From NCBI GenBank assembly GCA_009193035.1, contig SWDT01000042.1:146797-210796 (forward strand): a stretch of 64,000 nucleotides of DNA. The letters run 5' to 3'. The stretch comes from Halicephalobus mephisto (taxonomy: Eukaryota > Nematoda > Chromadorea > Rhabditida > Panagrolaimidae). This document shows positions 22,261 to 32,405 of the stretch, piece after piece. The position numbers and the translations under genes are program-made. Positions within the stretch are counted from its first letter, which is position 1. Each line of letters opens with the position of its first letter. The notes beneath the pieces are model-generated. The model worked only from the letters and a program-made list of their open reading frames with translations, was not told the DNA's origin and made no database searches.

Positions 22261-22833
22261 TTAATCGCTCTTTTTATTGGGTACGGCCGGGATCTTTTCT
22301 TTCATATTTTTTGGAGCGAAAGTATATTCTGTTTCGAGGAAGCCACATATGTAGTAATATCCAGAAGCACAATCTGTTGCATACCAATAACCTTGAGAAT
22401 CCATATGAACGCAATTATAACCATAATGGTTGGAAGGTTCTCCACTTGCCCAGTTGGAGAAAGTTATGTTTTGTCCATTGTCGATATTTCTCCATACTCC
22501 TCCTACCATTCGGGTAACTCCTATCCAGAAGCCGGAAGCTTGGATATCCAGTGTTTATTAAATCTGAAATTAATGATATCCTTGAATATGATATTCAATC
22601 TTACCTGCAGTAATTATGTTGACATAGCCATTTGGAATGGAAAACTGACGGCCATTATCTTCTTCACAGTAATATTCAGCATCTGTAAAAATCACAGAGG
22701 TGCTTCGCAATGAAATGCACGGCCAGTTGCTTCCCAGAGTAGCTGGAAGAGGTTCTGCGCCATCAGGGCAGCTAGAAATCACAGGGTGAACGAGTGAAAC
22801 GAGAATCGACAGAAATATGCTGAGCTTCACCAT
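22261..22833 (-). pseudogene. C-type lectin-like protein 2 with frameshift
   Basis: Exon 1 (22,833-22,605) is intact, 229 bp like the other two lectins, and encodes the same signal peptide as lectin 1 and FTDAEYYCEEDNGRQFSIPN. Exon 2 would start at 22,563 after TTTCAG. Compared with lectin 1, exon 2 has one extra base between 22,545 and 22,525 (20 instead of 19 bases between the GAT/GGAT codon and TCTGGATAGG). The acceptor-defined frame therefore misses the conserved WIGVT...GGVWRN frame, which is open to the stop at 22,261 and otherwise well preserved (CVHMDSQGYWY, YYYICG). This is either a young pseudogene, a base-calling error, or a case needing a shifted acceptor, for which I saw no good candidate. 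The upstream 80 bp are nearly identical to lectin 1. Confidence 0.7.
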
Positions 22834-24433
22834 TGTCAATGAAGAATTATTTTGACTGCCGATTACTACTTGGAACAAACACAATGATGAGACTAGATTA
22901 ATGATAAGAGGTTAGAATCATCAAAAATCAGTGCATGCTCTAAACACTAGTATTTCTTATCGCTAATTTTCTCCAATTAAAAGTGTTAAATTTGGATAAA
23001 AGATAAGATAACTTCTATTATAACTTTAATGAATTTTGGGGAAATTAATGAGCAAAAAGTTCCAAGTGTCGTTCTTGGATTTGAAGGCATTTTTTAAATC
23101 TGTAATGATTAGAAGTATTTCTCTTCAATAATTGTTCCGTGAGTATAATTAGACAAATTTTGAGTAATTTTTTCCGCTTCCTTGAATGACATTTAAAATA
23201 AGCAATTTTTAATTCATATCTTACTCATTTTCGGTTTCTTAGTATTCGAATCTAACTCATCATCGTTTTTCCAATAAAAGTTTGCAAAAACCAACTATTT
23301 AAGATCCTTATCAGAGTTTTTTGAAATTTACAGTACAAAAGTTGATTTCTATAATTCAACATTGTAATTTTTTGAACTTCAGTAGTTTTTATTGAATATG
23401 GTTAGGTATTTTTTTATTTTCGAAAAAGAAGTATATACAGTTCCTCTAGATTCAGGGAAGTCAAAAATGGAGCACAATTGGCAAGCAAAGACATCATAAT
23501 AAAAAGCCTAAAAATCGATTAAAACAGTAATAACTATAGTAATTTCTCAAGTTTCTACTTATCTAATCGAGTAAAATTCTTTTTTTTCATCATTGATACT
23601 TTTTATATTTTTTGGTCAATTTGGAAAATCAAAGCCAGAATTAGTATTTCATATGTTTAGTTCATTGGATTTGTGAATATTATTATATTTAACAATAATC
23701 AATGGTCCTACTGATGATCATATTGTCGATATATCTATTTGAAAGAAATATGGTTCGACTATTAGTTTCATGGTAGAAATAATCAGAATAAGAAAATTAA
23801 AAAATGTAGTTCCACAGTAATAAACACAACTATGTCTCTCAGAACAGAAGCCAGAATATTTGTGTCCTCAGGATAATCATCGAGTGTAGGATTTAAAAGG
23901 TTATTTAAAGCAAAAACAAGATTGATATCAAGCTTATGGTTGCAAATAAAGTTCATTTAAAAAATTTTAAAAAATACCATTATTCTTTAATATTGTATTG
24001 AAGAACGTTTGAAATTTTATTATTCACTTTTTATTAAAATTGAAAAACCTATGATGAACAATCCATTACATATAACAATTTTAATATTTTTAGTCGTGCA
24101 AAAAATAGAAATTATGAAGATTACCATTTTCCTCCTTGATTAGTGATAATCCGGAAAGTTCTCCATTGATGGTTCATTTTTTAGAGATCTCATTTAGAAT
24201 CAGTCGTTACAATAACACAGATATTTATTTCAAAAATATATAATCATAGCAACTTTCAATTTATCTAATTCTGTTTTCGGAAAGATAAAAGACCATCTTT
24301 ATCGCTATTACTCTTTTCAATGCTTATAAGCACTATTTAACGACCTTAAGGAGTCTGATTATCAACTGCATTTACCTTTTTATTTTGATTTTGAGAACTT
24401 ATGGATGCTGAACAGCGTTTTGAGTTTTGGAAA
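22834..24433. other. Intergenic between divergent lectin genes
   Basis: 22,834-22,915 duplicates the lectin 1 promoter. The rest is AT-rich, with no supported gene. Just before lectin 3, AAAGATAAAAG and CTTTATCGC near 24,281-24,304 are GATA-type sites. Confidence 0.45.
22902..22908. promoter_or_regulatory. GATA-type site upstream of lectin 2
   Basis: TGATAAG about 70 bp before the ATG, in a block nearly identical to that before lectin 1. Confidence 0.4.
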
Positions 24434-25216
24434 ATGTCAAAAATTATTATTGTGTTGGTAATGCTTTCGGTTTATAACAGAGTAACGGCTGATTGTCCAG
24501 ATGGTTCTTATACGATTCCACCAGGTCTTGGAAGCAAATGGAATTGCATTGTTATGAATACTACTGAATATGATTATGTGTGAGCACAATATTACTGTGG
24601 ATATTACAATCATGGCACTTTAATATCTATTCCTAATGAATATATCAACACGATCCTTGCCGGTAAGAAAATGATAAGTCCGAAATGAGGTCAAATTAGA
24701 TCATCTGTATTTAATTAGTTTTTTAAGTGGTCCTTTTTCATAATCGAAGGTGAGAGCACCTTCTCTCTTCTTTCATCAGGAAGTTAGGAAAAGTTACTAA
24801 TTCCATATCGAATAAGATGATTTTAGATCTCCTTTCACGATTTATTTAGATGAATATGTTTTGTTTTGCTAAAAAGATGATTTCTTGCAGATGTAGCAGA
24901 AGCAGTAGCTCCAAATGCTCAATTTTTCATCGGAGTCACGAATCAAGTCGGTGGTGTATGGAAGAACTTAGATGATGGACAAAATACAACCTTCTTCAAC
25001 TGGGCAAATGAAGAACCTAATGTTGCAAATTACCCACTTTGTGTTGAGATTGACTCTCAAGGATACTGGCATACTGAAGATTGCTCCGATAGTAATTATT
25101 ATATTTGTGCATTTTCGAAAGTATCACCATCAGAAATAGGATCAACAATGCCAATACAACTCAAAAATAAACCCCGATTAAATGAACCGACCCAAGGTAA
25201 AAAAAATATCTTGTAA
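24434..25216 (+). pseudogene. C-type lectin-like protein 3 with premature stop
   Basis: Exon 1 (24,434-24,662) is again 229 bp, with a signal peptide (MSKIIIVLVMLSVYNRVTA) and a CPDGSYTIPPGLGSKWNC start, but an in-frame TGA at 24,581-24,583 falls where lectin 1 has an Asp (TDAEYFC). Reading through, the frame continues AQYYCGYYNHGTLISIPNEY to a GTAAGA donor. Exon 2 (from 24,891) encodes FFIGVTNQVGGVWKNLDDG, FFNWANEEPN, CVEIDSQGYWHTEDC and YYICAF, then a tail. The frame can end in place at 25,216, or splice at 25,196 to an exon at 25,284-25,405. EEPN and HTED are closer to classical sugar-binding motifs than in lectins 1 and 2. Everything but the one stop looks functional, so this is a very young pseudogene, a null allele or a sequencing error. 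Confidence 0.7.
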
Positions 25217-28200
25217 CGATTTTCAAATGCAACAACAATTTTATAATGCTCATTTTCAATTCCCTTTTGTTGTGTTTTTTCAGACAGAAGAAATAAATTA
25301 TTCAAACTAGTTTCCTTGAGGTTGAACTCTGGCGAAGGCCGGAGCTACATTGTCCAACTTTGCATAATTCAAGCCGGAATAAAACATTTACTCAATGCCC
25401 CCTAAGGTGCCTTTGTCAATTTCCCAAAAAAGACGAAAAAGGTCTTTTCTGTGGATTGTTTCAGCTGGATGGAATGGGTAGCAATTATCTTGCTTCTTTT
25501 CCCTTGGTTAAACTCAGTTTATCTCGCTTGAAGCAGTTGCGTCAGAATCTGGTTTTGTCTTTTTTGAAAAGTGCACCGGAAAAATTTAAAAATGCCTAGT
25601 GTTGCAGATTCCAATTGACAGATTTTTGGTCCAAAGATCGATCATTTTCTAAATCTTTTTTTTGCAAAAGTTAATCCTGCTTCTAAATTGCAGACTAAAG
25701 AGCAGATTTCGGCTTTTTCTCTGTTTATAAATAAAAGTCTTTGTGTGTCGAACAGCTTTGGCGTTTTTGAGACCCCCACCTTGGGAACCTTCGGGATTTA
25801 CAAACTGAGAAATGTTCAGCAACTCCCACAGAATACAAATTGAGGATTTTTATTTCGATTAATTATTTTTTAATCAACCAGACTGGGCTTTTTCGAATAT
25901 GGTCGTAATCCGGAAAAATTCATCCAAATTTATTTTTTCATTAATCAATCAATTGTGTATTCAGTGGTTGTCGACAGAATTGATCCCCTTTGGCCTCTTT
26001 TGCGATTTCTAAGCAACACGTGTTTTGACATTTTGTCGAAGAATTCGACTTTTGTTCTTTTTTCACTTGAAAGTTAAAATTGTATATTGTCAGAATTTAA
26101 ACCCTTTGGCTATTTCTTGCTCGATTTGACATTGCTTTTTCCTATAGAAAAAAATTTAAATTTTTTTTTACCATTGGGATTTTTTTAAACAAATACTGGC
26201 ATTTTTGTTTTTTATGTTTCTTTGTCCCGGATAATGTTCTGAAAAGTTTTTGACATATTCAACAAGTTAAAAAATAAATTTTTGTTCGATAATCTGTTTG
26301 CCATCTGGTAATTGTTGCTTAACATCCAATTATGGTTCTGGCTTTTACCTAGAACCTAATTATTGGATTTAGCACAATTAAAGCTTTTAACTTGACTATT
26401 CTCCAAATGGGGTTGTTTTCTTCCGAGGGATGCTCTGGGTATTTTGCCCATATTCTTCGATTTTTTCTTGTTTTTTCGAAAATTTCGCAATTTTTTCGAC
26501 TCTGAGAATTCTCCAGGAATGCATTATGAGATTTAAAGGTGATTTAATTAGCTGTCTCCGAGGCCTCCTACAATGGAATTTGTCTCCATGACGATCCAGA
26601 TAATGATAGTTTAAAAAACTGACTTCTTTAAGGTTTACAAAGATTCGGGCTCCGCAGAATCGCGTGTCTGTTGTATTGCTTATTTACTAGTTATTACGAA
26701 ATTCATTTTGTTTTGATGCATCTGGAAAATTTGCGTTCGAAAAACGGTTTATTGTCGATCTTGAAATTCCCAGATGTCGTTTTCATCTTTTATTAGTTTC
26801 TATTTTCTTGGTCAAAGGGCAAAAGAAAATTAGTCCATATGTGATATCAATCCATCCAGAGTTCTTTTTGCATTAGAACGTTGTTTTTTCAAAGATAACT
26901 TTATTCTCCGATTTCACATTCGGGATTTATGGTTGTTTATCTCTTTCTACTCATCCCTTAAACCAATATTGGCTGTAGGTGGATGAAAATAATTTTATTA
27001 TTGTTGAATATTCAACGTCAGGATTCATCACTTATCGAATTTTTTCGAATTCAAGTAGACGTCCAGAAAATCTCAAATTTCAATTGAGTTCTCTGTTTCT
27101 TTTTTCATTTTTTGTGTATTTTATATTCAACTAAAAGGATTCGATTGTTTGTGACTCAAAATACTCGGGAAGTCAGTCCGGATGCGCGAGAATTGAATTT
27201 TGTTTGAGAACACTTCTCCTCAAGTACTCCAATGCCCCATTGTTTTTACAAGTGGCAGTTTTCACTTAAAAACACTTTTAGGGATTATTTTTACTCCGAT
27301 GAGTTTCCAAGCAGTACAATGCTGTGTTGTTTTTTCACGTCTGCCAGAATCCAGTGGAGAATTCTGACAACTTTAAAAACTTTAAGAACTTGAAAGTTTC
27401 TAGAACCTCCTGGGAATTTTCGGAATCTTTTAAATTTTAATGTTCGGAACTAAAATTTTGGAAGTTCTTAAAAGCTTGAAAATTCGTGTTAAGATTATTT
27501 TTAAAAAATCGTTTTTGAATTTTATAATAGTCGGACTGGCATTTTCTTTAAAACATAACTAATCTAAGAAGTACAGTCCCGGAACGAAAGACTCTGGAGT
27601 CAACTCGTTTACTGTACGTTGAAAGTGTTGAACCTCAGTTGCGCTGTTGCTTATGACCGAAACAATTCGCTTTCGAACATGTTGTGGTTTCAGTTACGAT
27701 TTTTAAAATTCCTACTACGATTTTGATATATGACCGTTAATGCGTGTGAGTAGAGAGAACTTTCCTTGCCTCATAACTCTAGGACTTTCCACTTCCATTC
27801 AGAATATACCTCCAGACGATTAATTTCGAAATTGTAAGATTACGAAACAGCCATTGTGTGAAACTACAATTGTCAAACGAACTATTTAGTTTTTGGAAAC
27901 TTCCAGAAACTTACGTCGAGACAATTTTACAACGCCCATTTCCACTTTTATAATATTATGGTTATTGCTTGTGTGTATTATTGGTTTATGAAATTGCTTC
28001 AGTATCTCCCCACCTTTCACGTGGTCCCAAGACGGAAAGCTCTACCTCTAATCAGCTGGTTTACTGTTGACTGAACGAATATTGAACATCAGTTTTGTTG
28101 TTATTCTTATTTCTGTTTATTGTTGATATATTGTTTTTATGCATATTAGTTTTTCGCGCGGACTTTATGTGCTTTATGATATGATAATAGTAATTTGGAA

Positions 28201-28227
28201 TATTTCAGATCCAAAACGGGCGCCCAA
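25217..28227. other. Intergenic, repeat-bearing, no supported gene
   Basis: AT-rich and T-rich. The open frame at 25,360-25,599 (+) is not supported. Reverse-oriented fragments of dispersed repeat B occur near 27,576 (GTCCCGGAACGAAAGACT) and 28,030 (GTCCCAAGACGGAAAGCT), and a reversed repeat A core lies near 27,900. A TTTCAG at 28,204-28,209 precedes the next ATG by 18 bp and could be a trans-splice acceptor. Confidence 0.4.
27576..27660 (-). repeat. Dispersed repeat family B fragment, reversed
   Basis: GTCCCGGAACGAAAGACT is the reverse complement of the AGTC/ACTTTTCGTTCCGGGAC text seen near 30,715. A second weaker reversed copy lies at about 28,028. Confidence 0.4.
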
Positions 28228-28702
28228 ATGGTATCGGTTAGAGGGGCCACCTGGGGAGTGGTCCTAATTGAATTAGTTCTCTCCACAGCGTTATTAATCG
28301 CCTCAATAGCCGTGGCTTCAGCTCAAGCTCAATCAGTCGACTACTACGGGGAACAGCAATATCCGAGTGCCTCTGTTTTAGTGACTTGTTTCCTGTCCTT
28401 TTGTCTCATGAGCTCGAGTATTCTCTCCATGTTCGGGCTTTCAGGACATAAGCCCGGATTTTTGCTCTGCCACATTTTCTTTTCTGTAGGTCAATCCTTG
28501 TTTTTTGGTTTTTAATCTTTGGTTTCAGGTAACTGTTTCTATATTCCACGGTGTTCTGATCGCTCGATGGCTGGTAGAGTGGAGTCAAATCGGGATAATC
28601 GACGGGGATTGGTTAATATCGCTATCGGGAGCGGTGCTCTTTCAGGCGTGTCTATTGACTGCCGTGTATTTGGAAATCCGTTGCTATAGATTCATGACCT
28701 GA
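28228..28702 (+). CDS. Small four-TM membrane protein A
   Basis: Exons 28,228-28,485 and 28,529-28,702 give 143 residues with four hydrophobic segments: about 7-30 (GVVLIELVLSTALLIASIAV), 47-70, 76-103 and 117-137. The motif FGLSGHKPGFLLCH between segments 2 and 3 matches FGLLTNRPHLVLSH in protein C and HFNRPWIIKHH in protein B, so the three neighbours appear to be diverged paralogs. There are no cysteine loops of the tetraspanin type; the layout is MARVEL-like, but I recognise no named family. Start: first ATG after a TTTCAG acceptor at 28,209. First gene of an operon-like run, followed after 172 bp by protein B. Confidence 0.75.
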
Positions 28703-28874
28703 AGGGACTAGAGTTTTCCGATTTCGAACAGACAACACTAAGAATCCATTGTGCTCCGTTGCTAGGGAAACCTCAAAGCGAAATTTGCATAATTTTGCGA
28801 AACAACTAGAGTTGCCAGCCGGGTGGCACCATATCCAGTGGAACTAATTTTAAAATTGAAGTTGTTCCGCGAAA

Positions 28875-29505
28875 ATGGCCATGACAGAACCTTTACCTAC
28901 AACCGGAAGTATGGATTACCAGGTAAAAAGTACTTTTTTACTTTTTTAACACTGATTTCCAGGTGGTACTGGTGGCAGAGATGATTGTCCTAATTGCGGG
29001 GGAAACTGGACTCGGAATCCTCCACGGAGTGACTGAAGGAGTCGCCTACAATCTAGTCCCGTACTACACCCCTATGTATGTTCCTCTTCGTTATGACATT
29101 GCTTTCATCAAGTCCGCTTTTTGAGATCTATCTAGAAGTAATTTACTTTTTTCAGGTGGGCTTGTGCGGTGCTGATGTGCTTGGTCTTCCTGCTGATTCT
29201 CAGCTTGTTTTTAGTCTTCGTCTTTCTGCATTTCAACCGACCCTGGATCATCAAGCACCACGTCATCGCTTTGGTGAGTTGTCTTTCAACTTTGGAAAAA
29301 TATCGAATTACATGTTCATGTTGAAGATTTGGTTTTGCAGGTTGTGGCTTGGCCCGTGGGAGTTTGCATAACGATCGGGGCCATGGCCAGCGGAGCTCCC
29401 TTCATCGTCGGTTTTCTCATCTTCCTTTACTTTTCCGCCCTCATTCCATTTGCTTACATTTACAACTCTGCTGAATGGAAATCAACTGAGCTGCCTCAAA
29501 TTTGA
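28875..29505 (+). CDS. Small four-TM membrane protein B
   Basis: Exons 28,875-28,922, 28,963-29,075, 29,156-29,273 and 29,341-29,505 join in phase to 147 residues. Four hydrophobic segments: VVLVAEMIVLIAGETGLGIL, WACAVLMCLVFLLILSLFLV, HVIALVVAWPVGVCITIGAM and FIVGFLIFLYFSALIPFAYI. The inter-segment motif HFNRPWIIKHH corresponds to similar motifs in proteins A and C. Both termini are predicted to be on the same side of the membrane. Function not recognised. It shares the four-segment plan with its neighbours but has more exons. Confidence 0.75.
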
Positions 29506-29565
29506 TCCAACAATAAATTTGTATTTATAAACTGACTGCCAGAAGTTGTTTTGAGTTTCAATAAA

Positions 29566-30111
29566 ATGAAGACTGATAAGTCTGTGGTTATCATTGAGCC
29601 TGTGGAATCGAGTTCGGAAGAAAGACCGAATCAGTCCTTGAAGGCTCCCATGACGATATTAGGATTGATCCAGTTTATCCTGTCCATAGACCATATTATC
29701 GATAGTTTTATTTTCACATTTTTGAGTTCTGGAATACTCAAAAACGATGAATCAAGGTTAATTTAAATTTTCTACATTTGTTTAAATATTATTCCAGGTG
29801 GGGAGCCCAGTTCATGTTTATCGTCTCCGTGACGTGGATGCTCTTCACCCTACTGTTACTCTTCGGGTTACTCACAAATCGACCACATCTCGTCTTGTCC
29901 CATTTTCTGTGGTCCGTAAGTTGGGGAGTTTATATGCAGTAAAAAACCCAGTAATATTCAGTTATTCCTCATTCCGTTGATGTTCACAGTTCTCATGCTG
30001 CTGACCTATTCCGCCAGCCGCTTTTACGCTATATTCCGGTGTAGTTTTGTAGTTTGTACTTTGGTAATTACGGTAATATACGAATGGAAATGCTTTAAAC
30101 AAATGAAATAA
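29566..30111 (+). CDS. Small four-TM membrane protein C
   Basis: Exons 29,566-29,756, 29,798-29,915 and 29,962-30,111 join in phase to 152 residues. A hydrophilic, acidic N-terminus (about 1-28, with SSSEERPNQS) precedes four hydrophobic segments. The WGAQFMFIVSV...LLLLFGLLTNRP stretch aligns with WACAVLMCLVF...HFNRP of protein B, and the donor before the aligned Trp is in the same phase (2) in both genes. That shared intron position supports common origin. The C-terminus is short and basic (KCFKQMK). No known family recognised. Confidence 0.75.
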
Positions 30112-30407
30112 AAGTCATATTTCGAAACTCAATTAAAATCTGCGGAAATTATTGGTTTTTTGGATTAAAATTGGAAAGTTCAAGAAATTCACATGTCTAA
30201 GGACAGTAATTAAAGATTAGCTTTGTTCTTGGAACACAAGATATGAAAGTCTAAAGTCCAGAAGTGAGACTGGTTATTAATTTTGCTATTGTTAGATTGT
30301 AGGTGTTGGGCAAATAGTTTGGAATATTCAATACCAATAAGTCTTAAAAAACACAATAAGAAAAATAAGCGTAGATGATAAAAATTAGTAGTTTCTTTCA
30401 TTTATAA

Positions 30408-30790
30408 TGGTGGAGTTAATTGACATATAAGGGTTTTCCTTCTGGGATTACATGGAAGATAGGGAAATATGAGGACTATTTGATATATGAACACGAAAGT
30501 AGAGAAAATAATAAAAATTAACACAACTAGTATAAAGCTACTTCTGATTATAATGGTGGAGTTAATTAACATATAAGGGTTTTCCTTCTGGGATTACGTG
30601 AAAGATAGGGAAATATGAGGACTATTTGATATATTAATAAAATGAAAATAAAGAAACAAATATAATAGTATTAACACAATCAACACACAGCTCTTTCAAG
30701 CTACAGTAACACAAGACTTTTCGTTCCGGGACCCGTTTTTCGATTGGGTTTCAGCAAGATGAGTTCTTCCATATTAATTATTTTCAGAGT
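30408..30790 (+). repeat. Dispersed repeat family B, two tandem subunits
   Basis: The block GGTGGAGTTAAT, CATATAAGGGTTTTCCTTCT, GATAGGGAAATATGAGGACT occurs twice about 141 bp apart (30,408 and 30,549). It is followed by AGCTACAGTAACACAAGACT and TTTTCGTTCCGGGACCC. Related sequence in the same order occurs at 53,590-54,040 (intron of the MIG-18-like gene) and 49,960-50,065 (intron of MRP copy 2). Non-coding interspersed repeat of unknown class. Confidence 0.5.
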
Positions 30791-30958
30791 AATCCAAAGT
30801 CGAAAATACAGTTAATGAAATTTTCAAAGATAGAATAACTTATTAATTTATAATCCAGAAAGCTGAAATAACGTTTTTAAATTTTAACTTTGTCAGATTT
30901 CTTCTTTGAAGTCGAGTTGATGACTTTGGAAAACATGAAAAAAAATATTTTCGAAAAT

Positions 30959-31030
30959 AACTCCTCCATTTTAAAATACAACTCATCCATTTTAAAATAC
31001 AACTCATCCATTTTAAAATACAACTCATCC
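30959..31030 (+). repeat. 21-bp tandem repeat, about 3.5 copies
   Basis: Units of AACTCATCCATTTTAAAATA plus C, starting at 30,959, 30,980 and 31,001, with a partial fourth. The first unit differs at one base. Confidence 0.85.
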
Positions 31031-31234
31031 AAAAAACTAAAAAATTTAAAAAATATTTCTTTGGAAATTTTTTAAATTTGTTTATAATTGTTAAAAACAG
31101 TTTTGACCGAATTGTTTATCTTCATCTATATATAGAATTTTTAAAACCTGATACTGTGCATTGAACTTTTTCTTATTATCTCAATATTACAATGTAAATA
31201 AATAAAATTACTTTTAAAATATTTTATGTAAAAT

Positions 31235-31640
31235 TGGACATTAGTCCGGCTGCATCGATCCGTGGACTTTCGAGGGTTGTCTCCAGCGACGTTCGTTCCG
31301 TTTTTCTGCTTTTCGATTTGCACTGATTTCGAAATTTTTTAAAATTAATTTGTTCTTACTAAGATATTAAGTTAATTTAACTAGAAAAAACTGATATAAA
31401 AACGAAAGAAATTATGTATTACGAAATAGGAGATCAACTGTCATATAACCGACTTACGAGCTGTACGGCAGTTGTTCCTTGTTTTTCTTCTTTTCGATTT
31501 GCACTGATTTCGAAATTTTTTAAATTACTATTTTTCTTACTTAACTAAGGCACTAAGTTACTTTAATTATAAAAAAATTAATACAAAAACGAAATAAATG
31601 AACTAAATCTTGCGAAAGAGAGGAGCGAATGTCGTTGAAG
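31235..31640. repeat. Imperfect tandem duplication, unit about 185 bp
   Basis: CTTTTCGATTTGCACTGATT followed by TCGAAATTTTTTAAA occurs at about 31,309 and 31,491. Both are preceded by CGT/TTGTTCC-rich text and followed by AAAACGAAA-type sequence. A third partial unit begins near 31,625. No coding potential. Confidence 0.55.
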
Positions 31641-32405
31641 GACAATTGTCGTACAGCCGATTTGTGTGGTTGCGTTTCACGAAAAGGAATAATTGGTCCG
31701 AACTGAGCTGCACACAGGAATGAATGGTTCATCAGAATCAATTTCTCAAATCTGACTTATATAAAAATATTTAACTGGCAAAAATTTCATTTTTTAAACT
31801 TTAAGTTTTAAATTTTTTTAAAACTTTTTTAATTCTATTAAAACTGATATACTTTGGGAAACTGCATCTTTTTCTCATGGTTATTTTAGTTTTGTTATTC
31901 ATTTTTCGTTAATAAGCCTTCGTAGTTCCAGGATACGCTTGAATTAGTAATCAAAGGAACTTAATCATCAAATATAATATTCTTTTTCCGGTACTCCTAC
32001 TCTCCACAAAATATGAATATATTTCTCGAGGATAAAATTTTAAAAAATCAGGAACATTTTTAACTAAAAACAACTTTATTATTTTAAAATTAAAAAATAA
32101 TTTTAATTTTCCAGTCGAGACTAAAAAGTATAAAATTTAGTGCAATTTTCTAAGAAAGTTACCAATTTTATTATTTTAAACTTAAAAATGTCTCAAAATT
32201 GTCTCGACACGAATTCTCGTAACTTTCCAGTCAAGACCTAAAACTACAAAAACACCACCAAATTATTTAAAATAATTTATATAAATTATCCCATAACTAT
32301 TGAACAAATTACCGAAATAAAAACACTACTATTATCTAGATATGTTCAAAAATATAAAACTGGCTAGTTCAAGAAAACAAGGAATGTTTGAGCATATTGA
32401 CTGGA

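Larger units (their letters stand above)
28228..30111 (+). other. Operon-like cluster of three four-TM paralogs
   Basis: Three + strand genes are separated by only 172 bp (28,702 to 28,875) and 60 bp (29,505 to 29,566). In the second gap an AATAAA at 29,512-29,517 is followed by a CAG at 29,540-29,542, 23 bp before the next ATG. This is the arrangement of a poly(A) site followed by an SL2-type trans-splice acceptor in nematode operons. Co-transcription is an inference from spacing. Confidence 0.5.
30112..32405. other. Intergenic, rich in small repeats
   Basis: No supported gene. Contains dispersed repeat B (30,408-30,790), a 21-bp triple tandem repeat (30,959-31,030), a roughly 185-bp imperfect tandem duplication (31,235-31,640) and repeat A text near 32,100-32,245. 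Confidence 0.5.

Noticed and set aside
22330..22345. CTGTTTC motif as a piRNA upstream element (also at 8812 and 15,736)
   Set aside because: Such short motifs are frequent, two occurrences lie inside lectin coding sequence, and no spaced T-start pattern was evident.
24581..24583. TGA as a selenocysteine codon in lectin 3
   Set aside because: The aligned position in the paralog is Asp, not Cys, and nematode selenoprotein use is extremely limited.
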